Source of the DNA: an uncultured Methanobrevibacter sp.
Lineage (GTDB): Archaea > Methanobacteriota > Methanobacteria > Methanobacteriales > Methanobacteriaceae
Reading direction: 5' to 3'
NCBI RefSeq assembly: GCF_902764455.1
Contig: NZ_CACWVY010000008.1
Span: forward strand, 5,494-65,042
DNA length: 59,549 nucleotides
A model generated the notes under the pieces. The model did not search any database and had not been told where the DNA came from. It saw only the letters and a program-made list of their open reading frames with translations. Below are positions 26,515-35,102 of the stretch, piece after piece (position 1 is the stretch's first letter; each line of letters starts with the position of its first letter). A program made the position numbers and the translations under genes.

Positions 26515-26904
26515 TTAATTTAAACCATCATTAATAACCAAATTGTCTGTGCTTTTATACGGATGATTGAACATTGTACCATTGTACTGGCAGTGAATGG
26601 TATAGTTGCCGTTTTCAAAGGTTTGAAGTTCAACGTGAGCTTCACTTTTTTCATCAGTTTTTACCTGATATTTGTGCGCCCAGCCTGAATCATCCAATAT
26701 TTTAACATCAATCATTTCATTAGGATATTTATTTCTGTACTCGTCAGTCAGAAGTATATTGACGACATCGCCATTTTTCAGAGTACCGTTGTTTTCAACT
26801 TCGATTTTGGTGTTATGGCTGTTTGCAGAAATATATAAAAATGATCCTACAGCTGCAATAATAACAATTACTATAACATATATTGCAAGCTTTTTTGTAT
26901 CCAT
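26515..26904 (-). CDS. Small exported or membrane-anchored protein
   Basis: About 129 residues. One N-terminal membrane helix (residues 4-26, TKKLAIYVIVIVIIAAVGSF) is followed by an outer domain of about 95 residues with beta-sheet character (KNGDVVNILLTDEYRNKYP, KILDDSGWAHKYQVKT), resembling small Ig-like or carboxypeptidase-regulatory-like modules. The frame extends to a GTG at 26913, but AGGTGAT four bases before the ATG at 26904 sets the start. It follows the UspA gene by 9 bases and is probably cotranscribed. Function unknown. Confidence 0.72.
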   Translation of the reverse strand: MDTKKLAIYVIVIVIIAAVGSFLYISANSHNTKIEVENNGTLKNGDVVNILLTDEYRNKYPNEMIDVKILDDSGWAHKYQVKTDEKSEAHVELQTFENGNYTIHCQYNGTMFNHPYKSTDNLVINDGLN

Positions 26905-26913
26905 ATAAATCAC

Positions 26914-27339
26914 CTAATTGTTGTGAATCAGTAAAACATCAATATCAGCTGTCTTAAGAACCTTTTCAGCTACGCTTCCTATTACGAATCTGTGAATTCC
27001 ACTTTTTCCTGAAGCGGATATTACAATCAAATCGACACCTTCCTCTTCTACAACCTGATTAATGGTTTCTGCTGGAAAACCTGTTCTAACCATTGTTGTA
27101 ACCTTTATTGAGGAATCGAATTTAGCTTCCATTTTTTTAACAGCTTCTTCGGCTTCTTTTTTCATTCTGGCGTTTAATTTTCTAACTTTGTCTTTGCTTT
27201 GAAAAGCACTTGAAGTAATTTTACCTGCTACGGATATAATGATTACTTCACCGTCATCTGCAATCAAATTTGTGACTCTATCAACTTCTTGTTCAGCACA
27301 ACCTGAACCATCGGTAGGTAATAAAATTTTATTATACAT
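26914..27339 (-). CDS. Universal stress protein (UspA family)
   Basis: 141 residues with the standard UspA fold. The N terminus YNKILLPTDGSGCAEQEVD and the C-terminal ATP-binding signature ISASGKSGIHRFVIGSVAEK are clear, so it probably belongs to the nucleotide-binding type. The ATG at 27339 is preferred over that at 27345 because GGTG then lies eight bases upstream. The downstream small exported protein gene shares the transcript. Confidence 0.93.
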   Translation of the reverse strand: MYNKILLPTDGSGCAEQEVDRVTNLIADDGEVIIISVAGKITSSAFQSKDKVRKLNARMKKEAEEAVKKMEAKFDSSIKVTTMVRTGFPAETINQVVEEEGVDLIVISASGKSGIHRFVIGSVAEKVLKTADIDVLLIHNN

Positions 27340-27462
27340 TATCATTGCACCTTTTTATAAATAATTATATTTTGTAACTAATAGTTAATAAGTTTTAATT
27401 AAAAATAACTTTAAATATCAAATTTTTCAAATTTAATAATAAATATAACGGAGCAGTGTATT

Positions 27463-28479
27463 ATGTCGGGCAAATATTTGGGCAAACGTATTTTTTATCT
27501 GGATGAACTTCGGGCAATAGCAATACTGTGTGTAATCCTCTGTCATACAACAAGGATTTTTACACCGTTTCTCGAGGACCACCTTAAAATTGCCGCAATG
27601 GATTTTTTAAATGTTGTAGGAGTTGTAGGTGTCCCAATATTTTTCATGCTGAGCGGTGCACTGCTTTTGAACAGAAATTATGATCTCGGCGAATTTTTCA
27701 AAAAAAGATTTACAAGACTTATCTATCCTGCAATATTCTGGATTGCAATTGCTGCACTTGTAGGATATTATTTCTTTGACATGGAAGAAGCAATACGCAT
27801 AATAACTGCAAATGAAAGATTTACCTGGTTTGTATATGAAATGATTGGATTATACCTGATTACACCTGTCCTCAACGGATTTGTTAAGGAATACAAAATG
27901 AAAGGAGTCAAATTCTTCATCATAATCTGGTTTATAACAATTATTCTAAACACAGCAGGCCACTTTCCTTTGGGAAGTCTTGAGCTTTCCTACTTTGCAG
28001 GAGATATTGGATACTTTATGCTCGGATACTATCTTGTAAACACCGACTTTAAAATGTCCGATTTAAGCCAGTGCATAATAGGATTCCTTCTGTTTGCCGG
28101 ATTTACCGTTCTGAATTTCTATCTCAGATTCGCTAAATTCCACATTAACTGCGGATATGAAAGCATATTTGTGGCAATGGCAGGTCTTGGAATATTTCTC
28201 ATGTTCAAGGGACTTACAAACTACTTTGAAAACAAAAAAGGCGAAACTCACAACAGACTCATAAACGGATTTCTCGGCAATCTGATATTTTGGATAAGTG
28301 CCTGCAGCTACGGAATGTATTTTGTAAACAGCATAATCTTTAAGGCAATGCTTAAACTGCATTTAACAGAAGTGAAATACTTCCCGATAATTTACATAGG
28401 AGTTACACTCATTTCACTTGCGGTTGTATACCTTATGAGCAGGGTAAGCTTTTTGAAAAAAATCAGCGGAGCAGCATAG
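27463..28479 (+). CDS. Acyltransferase family 3 membrane protein
   Basis: 338 residues, ten or so membrane helices. FYLDELRAIAILCVILCH contains the R-x10-H motif, and GVPIFFMLSGALLLNRNYDL follows. It is a paralogue of the protein at 2222-3241. GGAG precedes the ATG. It forms a two-gene operon with the CPBP protease gene 12 bases downstream. It likely acylates a surface sugar; the substrate is unknown. Confidence 0.88.
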   Translation: MSGKYLGKRIFYLDELRAIAILCVILCHTTRIFTPFLEDHLKIAAMDFLNVVGVVGVPIFFMLSGALLLNRNYDLGEFFKKRFTRLIYPAIFWIAIAALVGYYFFDMEEAIRIITANERFTWFVYEMIGLYLITPVLNGFVKEYKMKGVKFFIIIWFITIILNTAGHFPLGSLELSYFAGDIGYFMLGYYLVNTDFKMSDLSQCIIGFLLFAGFTVLNFYLRFAKFHINCGYESIFVAMAGLGIFLMFKGLTNYFENKKGETHNRLINGFLGNLIFWISACSYGMYFVNSIIFKAMLKLHLTEVKYFPIIYIGVTLISLAVVYLMSRVSFLKKISGAA

Positions 28480-28491
28480 AGGTGATTATTC

Positions 28492-29172
28492 ATGTTAAAT
28501 TTAGATAACGACAGGGATTTTCCTTTCTACAACGAAATACCGAAGATGTCTAAATTAGGCTGGCTTGTACTTTTAATCTGTGTTCCCACAGCATATTTAA
28601 TCAACAGATTTCAGGGTTTTTTTGGTAATGAAATAATCTGCAGCATAATATTTGCTCTTGTGCTTCTTGTTCCCCTTCTGTATTTTTCAAACTGGAACTA
28701 TTCACTTTTTTTCCAAAAGCCGACAAAAAATGAGATTATTCTTGCAGTTGCGATGGGTCTTGCATATATTATCTATTCCAGCATATTTACAACTATTTTA
28801 TATGCAAACAAAATTCCCGATGTTTCAAACATTAATCCGAATATCATTACTCTCATATCCCTGATATTTTTCATGCTGGGTGAAGAACTGATGAAATTCA
28901 TACCGCTGATGTTCTTTTTAAGGGTATTTTATAAATATAGCTCAAACCGCACACTGTCAGTTATAGCCTCTTCTGCAATTACACTAATCTTTTTCGGCCT
29001 TATTCATCTTGAACCTGGAATAAGCATCCTTTCAGTACTTTTGATTCAGGCAGCAGGCTCAATATTTCATCTGTATGCATATCTTAAAACCAAAAACCTG
29101 TTTGTATCATATCTTGCCCATCTGATTACTGATATGACAGTAATATCTGCAGTGATGCTTGGATTTTTCTAG
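28492..29172 (+). CDS. CPBP family intramembrane metalloprotease
   Basis: 226 residues with about seven membrane helices. The CPBP (Rce1/Abi-like) motifs can be seen: GEELMKF for the Glu pair (the usual EExxxR has no Arg at the standard place), FFGLIH for the FxxxH motif, and AHLITD for the HxxxD/N motif. These residues bind zinc or form the glutamate protease site. Family members trim prenylated or small peptides, or act in bacteriocin immunity. GAGGTGAT precedes the ATG. The missing Arg leaves some doubt about activity. Confidence 0.78.
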   Translation: MLNLDNDRDFPFYNEIPKMSKLGWLVLLICVPTAYLINRFQGFFGNEIICSIIFALVLLVPLLYFSNWNYSLFFQKPTKNEIILAVAMGLAYIIYSSIFTTILYANKIPDVSNINPNIITLISLIFFMLGEELMKFIPLMFFLRVFYKYSSNRTLSVIASSAITLIFFGLIHLEPGISILSVLLIQAAGSIFHLYAYLKTKNLFVSYLAHLITDMTVISAVMLGFF

Positions 29173-29190
29173 TCAAAAAAAAAAGTAAAT

Positions 29191-29212
29191 GATGAAAAAT
29201 ATTATTTTCATC
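29191..29212. terminator. Shared hairpin between convergent genes
   Basis: GATGAAAA (29191-29198) and TTTTCATC (29205-29212) form an 8-base-pair stem midway between the convergent CPBP and glutathione peroxidase genes, flanked by A/T-rich tracts on both sides. It can serve both directions. Confidence 0.55.
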
Positions 29213-29223
29213 TATAATTTATT

Positions 29224-29763
29224 TTATAACAGCTCTTTTACTGCTTCCTTAACGTCAGCCAAATCTTCAGTAGGTTCAAACCTTCTTACGACATTTCCCT
29301 GACGGTCAACAAGGAATTTAGTGAAATTCCATTTGATGTCATTGTTGTCCTTGTAGTGTCTGTCGGTCATTTTTACGACAAGTTTGAGTTTACCTGCACC
29401 TTTACCTGTAAGACCTGTAAAAGGCTGTTCGTTTTTTAAGTATTCAAATAACGGGGATGCATTTTCACCGTTAACGTCTACTTTTTCAAAGATTGTGTAT
29501 GGAACAAGCCATTTTGATCTGCATACTTCTGTTATTTCTTCTGTTGTACCTGGAGCCTGTTTTCCGAACTGGTTGCAAGGGAAATCCAAGATTTCAAATC
29601 CTTGTTCATTGAATTCTGCGTAGATTTCGTTCAGTTCTGTGTATTGTGGTGTGAAACCACATTTGGTTGCTGAATTTACGATCAACAGTACTTTACCTTC
29701 ATATTGGCTTAAGGAAACAGGGTTTCCTTCACCGTCTTTTACTTCAAAATCGTATACTGTCAT
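29224..29763 (-). CDS. Glutathione peroxidase family thiol peroxidase (Cys type)
   Basis: 179 residues, the full length of bacterial members. The peroxidatic Cys is in NSATKCGFTPQYTEL, the Gln in FPCNQFGKQAPG, and the Trp-Asn in IKWNFTKFLVDRQG, giving the usual Cys-Gln-Trp-Asn site. It reduces peroxides, in prokaryotes mainly with thioredoxin. GGAGG lies before the ATG. This family is uncommon in archaea and was probably acquired from bacteria. It stands alone. Confidence 0.94.
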   Translation of the reverse strand: MTVYDFEVKDGEGNPVSLSQYEGKVLLIVNSATKCGFTPQYTELNEIYAEFNEQGFEILDFPCNQFGKQAPGTTEEITEVCRSKWLVPYTIFEKVDVNGENASPLFEYLKNEQPFTGLTGKGAGKLKLVVKMTDRHYKDNNDIKWNFTKFLVDRQGNVVRRFEPTEDLADVKEAVKELL

Positions 29764-29871
29764 GGTTTTTCCTCCACGTTTTTAAAATATAGTATATATT
29801 GAACATATTTAAATTTTTTCATGACTAAATTTCAAATAATTTATATTGAAAATTTAACAAATATAGTCAAC

Positions 29872-30966
29872 ATGACAAGACAAGAAACAATTGTTAGAAC
29901 AAGTATAATCGGCATTGTGGTAAATCTCATTCTTGTTGCGTTCAAGGCTGCAGTTGGTATACTTACAAATTCCATTGCAATTACCCTGGATGCCGTAAAC
30001 AATTTAACTGATGCACTGTCTTCAATAATTACAATTATCGGTGCTAAAATATCAGGAAAGGCACCTGACAAGGAACATCCCTACGGTTACGGAAGAATTG
30101 AATATTTCTCATCAGTGATAATTGTAGCTATTGTCCTGTGGGCAGGTTTTACTGCGCTTATGGAATCCTGGCCTAAGATTTTCAATCCTGACGTTACAAA
30201 TTATACTCCCGTTTCTCTATTTATCATTGCCGTTGCAGTAGCTGTGAAATTCATTTTGGGAAGATATGTAAAAGGTGTCGGAGAGTCAATTAACTCCCAG
30301 CCTCTTGTTGCATCCGGAAGTGATGCGTATTTTGATTCAATACTGTCTCTTTCCACTCTGATTGCAGCTATAATCTCACTATTTTTCCACATTTCCCTTG
30401 AGGGCATTCTGGGAGTGATAATTTCAATAGTTATTCTCAAGGCAGGTTATGACATGCTTAGAGAAACTGTCGACACCATTATAGGTGCAAGGGCAGAACG
30501 TGAAGTATCACAGCAGATTAAAAATTCAATCTGTGAAGTTCCGGGAGTCTATGGCGCATATGACTTGTTTATTCACAACTACGGACCGGAACATCTTCAG
30601 GCATCCGTTCATGTAGAGGTCGACGATACATTAACTGCCGTTGACATCCAGAAGCTTACAACACAGCTTCAGCGAAAGATATATGACGAGTTTTCAATTC
30701 CCCTTGTTGCTGTTGGAGTATATGCGCGAAACGACAAATACAAGGACATACGAAACGACCTTGATGAGATTGTAGAAAAGTACGATGAAATCATTGAAAT
30801 TCACGGATTTATCGTATATGAGGAAGAAAAGATTGTTTCATTTGATATCATAGTTGATTTTGATGCCGACAGAAATGCAGTCAAAGAGAAGGTTTTAGAT
30901 GAAATCAAATCCAAACATCCTGAATTTGACTACATGATGATTGATGACTATGACGTATCCGATTAA
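29872..30966 (+). CDS. Cation diffusion facilitator (CDF) transporter
   Basis: About 364 residues with six membrane helices in the first two thirds and a cytoplasmic ferredoxin-like domain at the end (QQIKNSICEVPGVYGAYDLF onward), longer than the minimal family. The metal site reads NNLTD in helix 2 and DAYFD in helix 5. This N/D-x3-D pairing is closer to Mn/Fe-type than to the His-containing zinc-type CDFs. The DKEHPYGYGRIEY loop is typical. A start at 29821 is possible, but the ATG at 29872 (MTRQETIVRT) begins the conserved part. Single gene. Confidence 0.88.
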   Translation: MTRQETIVRTSIIGIVVNLILVAFKAAVGILTNSIAITLDAVNNLTDALSSIITIIGAKISGKAPDKEHPYGYGRIEYFSSVIIVAIVLWAGFTALMESWPKIFNPDVTNYTPVSLFIIAVAVAVKFILGRYVKGVGESINSQPLVASGSDAYFDSILSLSTLIAAIISLFFHISLEGILGVIISIVILKAGYDMLRETVDTIIGARAEREVSQQIKNSICEVPGVYGAYDLFIHNYGPEHLQASVHVEVDDTLTAVDIQKLTTQLQRKIYDEFSIPLVAVGVYARNDKYKDIRNDLDEIVEKYDEIIEIHGFIVYEEEKIVSFDIIVDFDADRNAVKEKVLDEIKSKHPEFDYMMIDDYDVSD

Positions 30967-31014
30967 ATTAATGATTAAATACTAGATAAAACATAGATTT
31001 ATATAGGTGAATAT

Positions 31015-31371
31015 ATGGAAACCAAAAATGTGATTTTAATTGTTATTGCTATTTTGGTAATAGCTCTTGCAGGTCTTGCAGCTTTCATCTATATGAGTGA
31101 CAGCAATTCACTTAACATTAACAATGCTACAAACCATAACAATACTACAAAAGTTATTAATGTAGATAAAGCAAACAACACTACTGTTGTCGGAGACAAT
31201 TCCACAAGACTCAACAATACTAACAATACCAATAACACAACTTATAAAGTATACAATCCTCAAAGTGACTCCTATGTTCCTGTCATCGGTGAAAAATACG
31301 ATGATGAAGTTAACAGATGGTACACTTATGACAGTGATGGTGTAAGATACTATAATACAAGAATTAATTAA
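31015..31371 (+). CDS. Small Asn-rich exported protein
   Basis: 118 residues. An N-terminal membrane helix (residues 5-28, VILIVIAILVIALAGLAAF) is followed by an Asn/Thr-rich low-complexity stretch with many potential N-glycosylation sites (NNTT, NNTN, NNTT) and a short C-terminal segment with several Tyr. AGGTGA precedes the ATG. It follows the CDF gene by 48 bases on the same strand. It is probably an extracytoplasmic protein held by its N-terminal helix; function unknown. Confidence 0.7.
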   Translation: METKNVILIVIAILVIALAGLAAFIYMSDSNSLNINNATNHNNTTKVINVDKANNTTVVGDNSTRLNNTNNTNNTTYKVYNPQSDSYVPVIGEKYDDEVNRWYTYDSDGVRYYNTRIN

Positions 31372-31392
31372 TTTTAATTCTTCTTTTTTTTA
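31361..31392 (+). terminator. Hairpin and T run
   Basis: GAATTAA (31361-31367) and TTAATTC (31374-31380) followed by a T-rich run to 31392. The stem covers the stop of the Asn-rich protein gene, with a convergent gene ending at 31396. Confidence 0.5.
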
Positions 31393-31395
31393 TTT

Positions 31396-31695
31396 TTATT
31401 CTTCTTCTAAAAATACAGAATTAATCAGATTGTCCCTGTATGCGGTTTCATCTTTTAAGCTTTCTATATGATGTATTACATTGAGTTTTAAATCTTCCAG
31501 CTTTATTCTGGATTCCAAATCGTTAAAATCAACCTGAAAACGTAAAATATACCTGATTTCCATATCATAGTCGTATATTACCCAGGTGGGGCCGTTGATG
31601 TCGAGAAGCTGGATAGACCACTCAGACATTATATCTGTGATTTGACGTGTGGTTTCATCAACGTCAAAATCAGCAAAGAAGAGCAATTCTTTCAT
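31396..31695 (-). CDS. Hypothetical protein (99 aa) at the end of the SseB cluster
   Basis: A small acidic protein, MKELLFFADFDVDETTRQI, with no recognised domain. Its start overlaps the end of the upstream gene by four bases, so the two are translationally coupled, which suggests they act together. It is the last gene of the leftward operon from about 36044. No membrane segment. Confidence 0.65.
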   Translation of the reverse strand: MKELLFFADFDVDETTRQITDIMSEWSIQLLDINGPTWVIYDYDMEIRYILRFQVDFNDLESRIKLEDLKLNVIHHIESLKDETAYRDNLINSVFLEEE

Positions 31696-31982
31696 TGGTA
31701 AAAATCCTCAGGTTCTGTTTTAATCTGGTTCATTTCGATTTCTTCCGGATTGAATATGCCGAACATTGTTATTTCACATTTTTTAATTGACATTGGCTGG
31801 GACATGTTTTCATTTTCAAGTGAAATGAGACATATGCTTATCCATTCCTCATCTTCTGAAATGTATTTGCATGGCTCAAAGAGCTGAAAACGTGTCATTA
31901 ATGTTATAAGCAGGTCATCTATTTTGGTATCTTCGTTTTTGCACTGGCGATTAAGCTCTAAAATTCTTTCTTTAATATTCAT
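31692..31982 (-). CDS. Hypothetical protein (96 aa)
   Basis: A small acidic protein with ITLMTRFQLFEPCKYISEDE in the middle. No known domain is recognised. The gene is four bases after the metallopeptidase-like zinc-ribbon gene and overlaps the next gene by four bases, so it belongs to the same operon. No signal peptide or membrane helix. Confidence 0.65.
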   Translation of the reverse strand: MNIKERILELNRQCKNEDTKIDDLLITLMTRFQLFEPCKYISEDEEWISICLISLENENMSQPMSIKKCEITMFGIFNPEEIEMNQIKTEPEDFYQ

Positions 31983-31986
31983 CTAA

Positions 31987-33120
31987 TTACTCCAAATTAA
32001 TATTATATTGTTCTAATGTATCGATATTATCCATTGCAACTGCAAATCCGTCATAGAGAATGAATCTGACGGCTCTTGTTAAACCTTCCTTATTTAATAA
32101 TGTACAGTTTTCAAGTGCAAGATTTTTATAATCCGGCTGGTCCATAATGTCTGATTTGAACTGATTTTTAATGTCTTTAAGTAAATCGGCATTAATGAAT
32201 GATTCAAGAATATGCTTTATGGCAATTGCAAAGGTATTTCCGATTGTCTTTAGCATTTCTATTTCCTCATCTGCAATATCTATTGAATTTTGAATGTTTA
32301 AAAATGATGAGTAGTCCTGAAATCCGTATAATGTAAATCTTCCCTCAACTGTGTGGGCAGCATATTCATCCACCAGCTGGTTTAATGGTGAATATGAAAG
32401 AATGAATGTTACAATTGACTCGATTTGACTTGTCTTGTCGCAGTCAAGAATCTGGCATAATGTATGTGAAAGGATTTCCTTGTTTAGAAAATGTGTAAGC
32501 TCATGAATCAGAGTTGTAATCTGCAGTACGTCCAGCTGCCTGTCGTCAATATAGATTTTATTGAACTCATAGTATCCGAGTTCAGGTCCGTATGATTTGT
32601 ATTCCACATTAACAAATGACTTGCAAAAAAGCATTATCTTTTCAAGAACTGACAAATCATCAAGCAGTATGTCATTTTTCTTTATTGTGCGGTCAAGCCT
32701 TCTAATGGCAGATCGTCTGATTTTTTCTGAAATGGCATTAATGTCAAAGCTGTTTATGTTGATTTTTTCGAGGTTTTCAAAGGTTAAAATTTCATTAAAA
32801 TCATCATAGTGATTATTACCCTTAATGCGAAATTTCGGATTTAACTGAATCTGATTTATATCGACATCCTTAATATCCTTAAGTGCAACTCCGCAGTCAA
32901 GACAGAAATTTTCCTCACTCGGATATTTCTTATGGCATTTCGGACAGAATTTTGAAGGAATGAAAGTATCCTCAATGGCTTTACTATAAAAACAAGGTTC
33001 GTAATCAGCCATCATATTCATTTTAAGCTCATTAGCATCATTATTATATAAGACAGAGTTAATCAGAACTTCCTTGTCAATATCAGCATATGTAAATTTT
33101 GATAGAGATTTATAATCCAC
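31987..33120 (-). CDS. Zinc-ribbon protein with HExxH metallopeptidase-like motif
   Basis: 377 residues, begins at GTG (33120) after GGGTGAT. A central zinc ribbon (CPKCHKKYPSEENFCLDCG, about residues 58-76) is followed by an all-helical region with ITTLIHELTHFLNKEIL (about 204-220), an HExxH motif as in gluzincin peptidases. A third metal ligand is likely among the acidic residues in LNQLVDEYAAHTVEGR, which resembles the ExxxAxxxE region downstream of HExxH in other such proteins. No membrane helix, so it is predicted to be cytoplasmic. It is adjacent without gap to the zinc-ribbon membrane protein gene. Substrate unknown. Confidence 0.7.
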   Translation of the reverse strand: MDYKSLSKFTYADIDKEVLINSVLYNNDANELKMNMMADYEPCFYSKAIEDTFIPSKFCPKCHKKYPSEENFCLDCGVALKDIKDVDINQIQLNPKFRIKGNNHYDDFNEILTFENLEKININSFDINAISEKIRRSAIRRLDRTIKKNDILLDDLSVLEKIMLFCKSFVNVEYKSYGPELGYYEFNKIYIDDRQLDVLQITTLIHELTHFLNKEILSHTLCQILDCDKTSQIESIVTFILSYSPLNQLVDEYAAHTVEGRFTLYGFQDYSSFLNIQNSIDIADEEIEMLKTIGNTFAIAIKHILESFINADLLKDIKNQFKSDIMDQPDYKNLALENCTLLNKEGLTRAVRFILYDGFAVAMDNIDTLEQYNINLE

Positions 33121-33456
33121 TTAAATCACCCTCACTAATAAAAAACTAACAATCCAAACAACTGCAGCTAATGCGATAATTACGATTCCGTATGTCTTTG
33201 CTTTTTCGCTGTCTTTACGGGTAATGAGATATATTCCGAAAATCGCACCAATAAGAGGACTGATAAATGCAAATATCACTCCGAGAACTGTTGCAAGAGT
33301 ATGGCTTTTTTCGAATACCTGCGGAGTATAGGTAGTATGTACGGCATTATCTCCTTCGGGAGGAATATTTCTGCCTGACAAATCAAATCCGCAGTTTTTG
33401 CAGAATTTTGCCTCATCAACCAGTTTTTCACCGTAGCTTGGACAGTATTTAGACAT
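33121..33456 (-). CDS. Zinc-ribbon two-helix membrane protein
   Basis: About 111 residues, starting MSKYCPSYGEKL after a perfect GGGAGGT. The ribbon has lost one of four cysteines: CPSYG instead of CPSCG, while the second knuckle CKNCG is intact. A linker leads to two membrane helices (TLATVLGVIFAFISPLIGAI and YGIVIIALAAVVWIVSFLL). The frame could extend to 33513, but that part overlaps the upstream gene. Likely a small cytoplasm-facing membrane protein; function unknown. Confidence 0.75.
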   Translation of the reverse strand: MSKYCPSYGEKLVDEAKFCKNCGFDLSGRNIPPEGDNAVHTTYTPQVFEKSHTLATVLGVIFAFISPLIGAIFGIYLITRKDSEKAKTYGIVIIALAAVVWIVSFLLVRVI

Positions 33457-33457
33457 T

Positions 33458-34093
33458 TTATACCTCCCTGAATACCCTTTCAAGCAGGTGTTCTTCTGAT
33501 TTGTAAAAGTCAAGCTGGAGTTCTGTTTGAAGATATCCCGGTGCGTTTAGAAGTTCCATCATTGACTTCCATGGCCCGTAAACTTTTTCGCCGCCTTCAG
33601 CTATGCATCGCTCCAGTGCAATCGGCAAAGTTCCCATTACTGAGTCTGGAAGTATAACTGTAGAGCTATCAAAACTTTGATTATTATTGTACAATTCATT
33701 TGCTACAAGTTCCGCCAAATAATAATCAACAGGATCACTTGAACTATCTAAATTATCGATGATTGTTTCATTATTTTTAATGGATATCTTGAAGAGGTTT
33801 TCACCTTCCATAAAGTAGACCTCACCCACATCAAGAGGCTGTGCAAAATGGGGGTTGTCGGTTTCAAAGTTTAAAACAGGTTCCTCTAAAAGTTCTTCAG
33901 AGCCGTCATCATATGAAAGGGTTGAAAAGTCAAAAGGATTTTCCGGATAAGGCTTCATCATTTGTTTAACCTCATTGGAAACAGTTTCCTTCAGGTCTTC
34001 CTCTCCGGCAATCTTTTTTAAAAGTCGGATTATTTCCCGGTTCTGCTCTTCAATGTTCTTGTTGATTTTTATTAGTTCAGACAATTCGGACAT
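33458..34093 (-). CDS. Coiled-coil protein of the SseB cluster, unknown function
   Basis: About 211 residues. The N terminus (LSELIKINKNIEEQNREI) is a coiled coil with heptad spacing of Leu and Ile. The rest is acidic and contains no domain I recognise; a late segment reads LPIALERCIAEGGEKVYGPW. An AAAGGT site lies six bases before the ATG at 34093, which is preferred to the in-frame ATG at 34114. It lies 26 bases after the SseB-like gene in the same operon. Confidence 0.65.
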   Translation of the reverse strand: MSELSELIKINKNIEEQNREIIRLLKKIAGEEDLKETVSNEVKQMMKPYPENPFDFSTLSYDDGSEELLEEPVLNFETDNPHFAQPLDVGEVYFMEGENLFKISIKNNETIIDNLDSSSDPVDYYLAELVANELYNNNQSFDSSTVILPDSVMGTLPIALERCIAEGGEKVYGPWKSMMELLNAPGYLQTELQLDFYKSEEHLLERVFREV

Positions 34094-34119
34094 GATTATA
34101 CCTTTTGTTTTCATTAATA

Positions 34120-35028
34120 TTATAAGTTGATGTCAAATAAGTAATAGATTGACTCGCACAGACCAGGGTCATTTGCAAATTTTTCAAAACCCAGGGAGTA
34201 TCTCAAAAGCATCTGCCTTGATATGAGGACATTGTCGCTTTCGGGGTTTAAAATTATTCCGTCCATGTCTTCTGTAAGGACAAAATTCACAAGTGTTGCA
34301 AGATTTACAAGCTGCGAGTATTTGAATTTGGATGTATTTACACTGGCCATTTTATCTGCGGATGAAAATATGGTTGCATACTTTCCCCCTACCCTGTCTG
34401 TGTGCATGCTTGCAAGAGGGCCAGTCTCTTTCTGGTCGATTATTCCGTCTTTCATATACTCTGTGAGGTCATAATCAGCAAGCATCAGTGTAAGTATATG
34501 TGAATTTGAAAGCTTTTCAAAAAGCATCTCATATTCTCCAATGTTTAGAGGATCTTCAATAAAACTTTCAAGCTCCTTATTGTCAATGTTTTTAACAATT
34601 TCCTTAAGTTCTTGCGGAGTATATGGGTTGTTTGAATAGAAGCTAGTTTTTGGAATATTTTTGATGCTCAGGATAAATTCCTTTTTAAACAGATACTTTT
34701 CAGAAGCAGGATTAAGAATATAGCCTTCTATTTTTGAAGTTTTCAGTATATTCTGGTAAAGCTCGAAGGAGTTGTTTAAAACTTCAATGTCTTCGTCCCT
34801 GAAGAATTTTCTGAATTCGTCCAGGTCTGTAAAAAGAGGAGTTATCTTTCCGTATTCATCATCATATATGATGAAGTTAAGAGTATTGTTCTCTCTTTTT
34901 GCCGGAATATATAAATTTGAATACCTGAATTCATTAATCAGTCTTGTAAGCAAGTCTTCGGTGATTTCGTTATTGTTTGAATAGATATCTTCAATAACCA
35001 ATCTTAAATGTTCGTGTGTTATCATCAT
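34120..35028 (-). CDS. Tandem SseB-like domain protein
   Basis: 302 residues with two SseB N-terminal-type units. The first is clear: YIPAKRENNTLNFIIYDDEY, then ITPLFTDLDEFRKFF and SKIEGYILNPASEKYLFKK. The second is weaker, with ATIFSSADKM and TEDMDGIILNPESDNVLISR. The LFT and GIILNP pieces are the hallmark of the family, which is found with secretion systems and serine-sensitivity genes in bacteria but has no firm biochemical role. It is a paralogue of the next gene (35103). No signal peptide or membrane segment. Confidence 0.72.
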   Translation of the reverse strand: MMITHEHLRLVIEDIYSNNNEITEDLLTRLINEFRYSNLYIPAKRENNTLNFIIYDDEYGKITPLFTDLDEFRKFFRDEDIEVLNNSFELYQNILKTSKIEGYILNPASEKYLFKKEFILSIKNIPKTSFYSNNPYTPQELKEIVKNIDNKELESFIEDPLNIGEYEMLFEKLSNSHILTLMLADYDLTEYMKDGIIDQKETGPLASMHTDRVGGKYATIFSSADKMASVNTSKFKYSQLVNLATLVNFVLTEDMDGIILNPESDNVLISRQMLLRYSLGFEKFANDPGLCESIYYLFDINL

Positions 35029-35102
35029 ATTAAATATATGTCTTTTTGCACTTAAAAAATTATATTCAAAAAAATAAGATTGAGGAATGGATTAACCATT
35101 AC

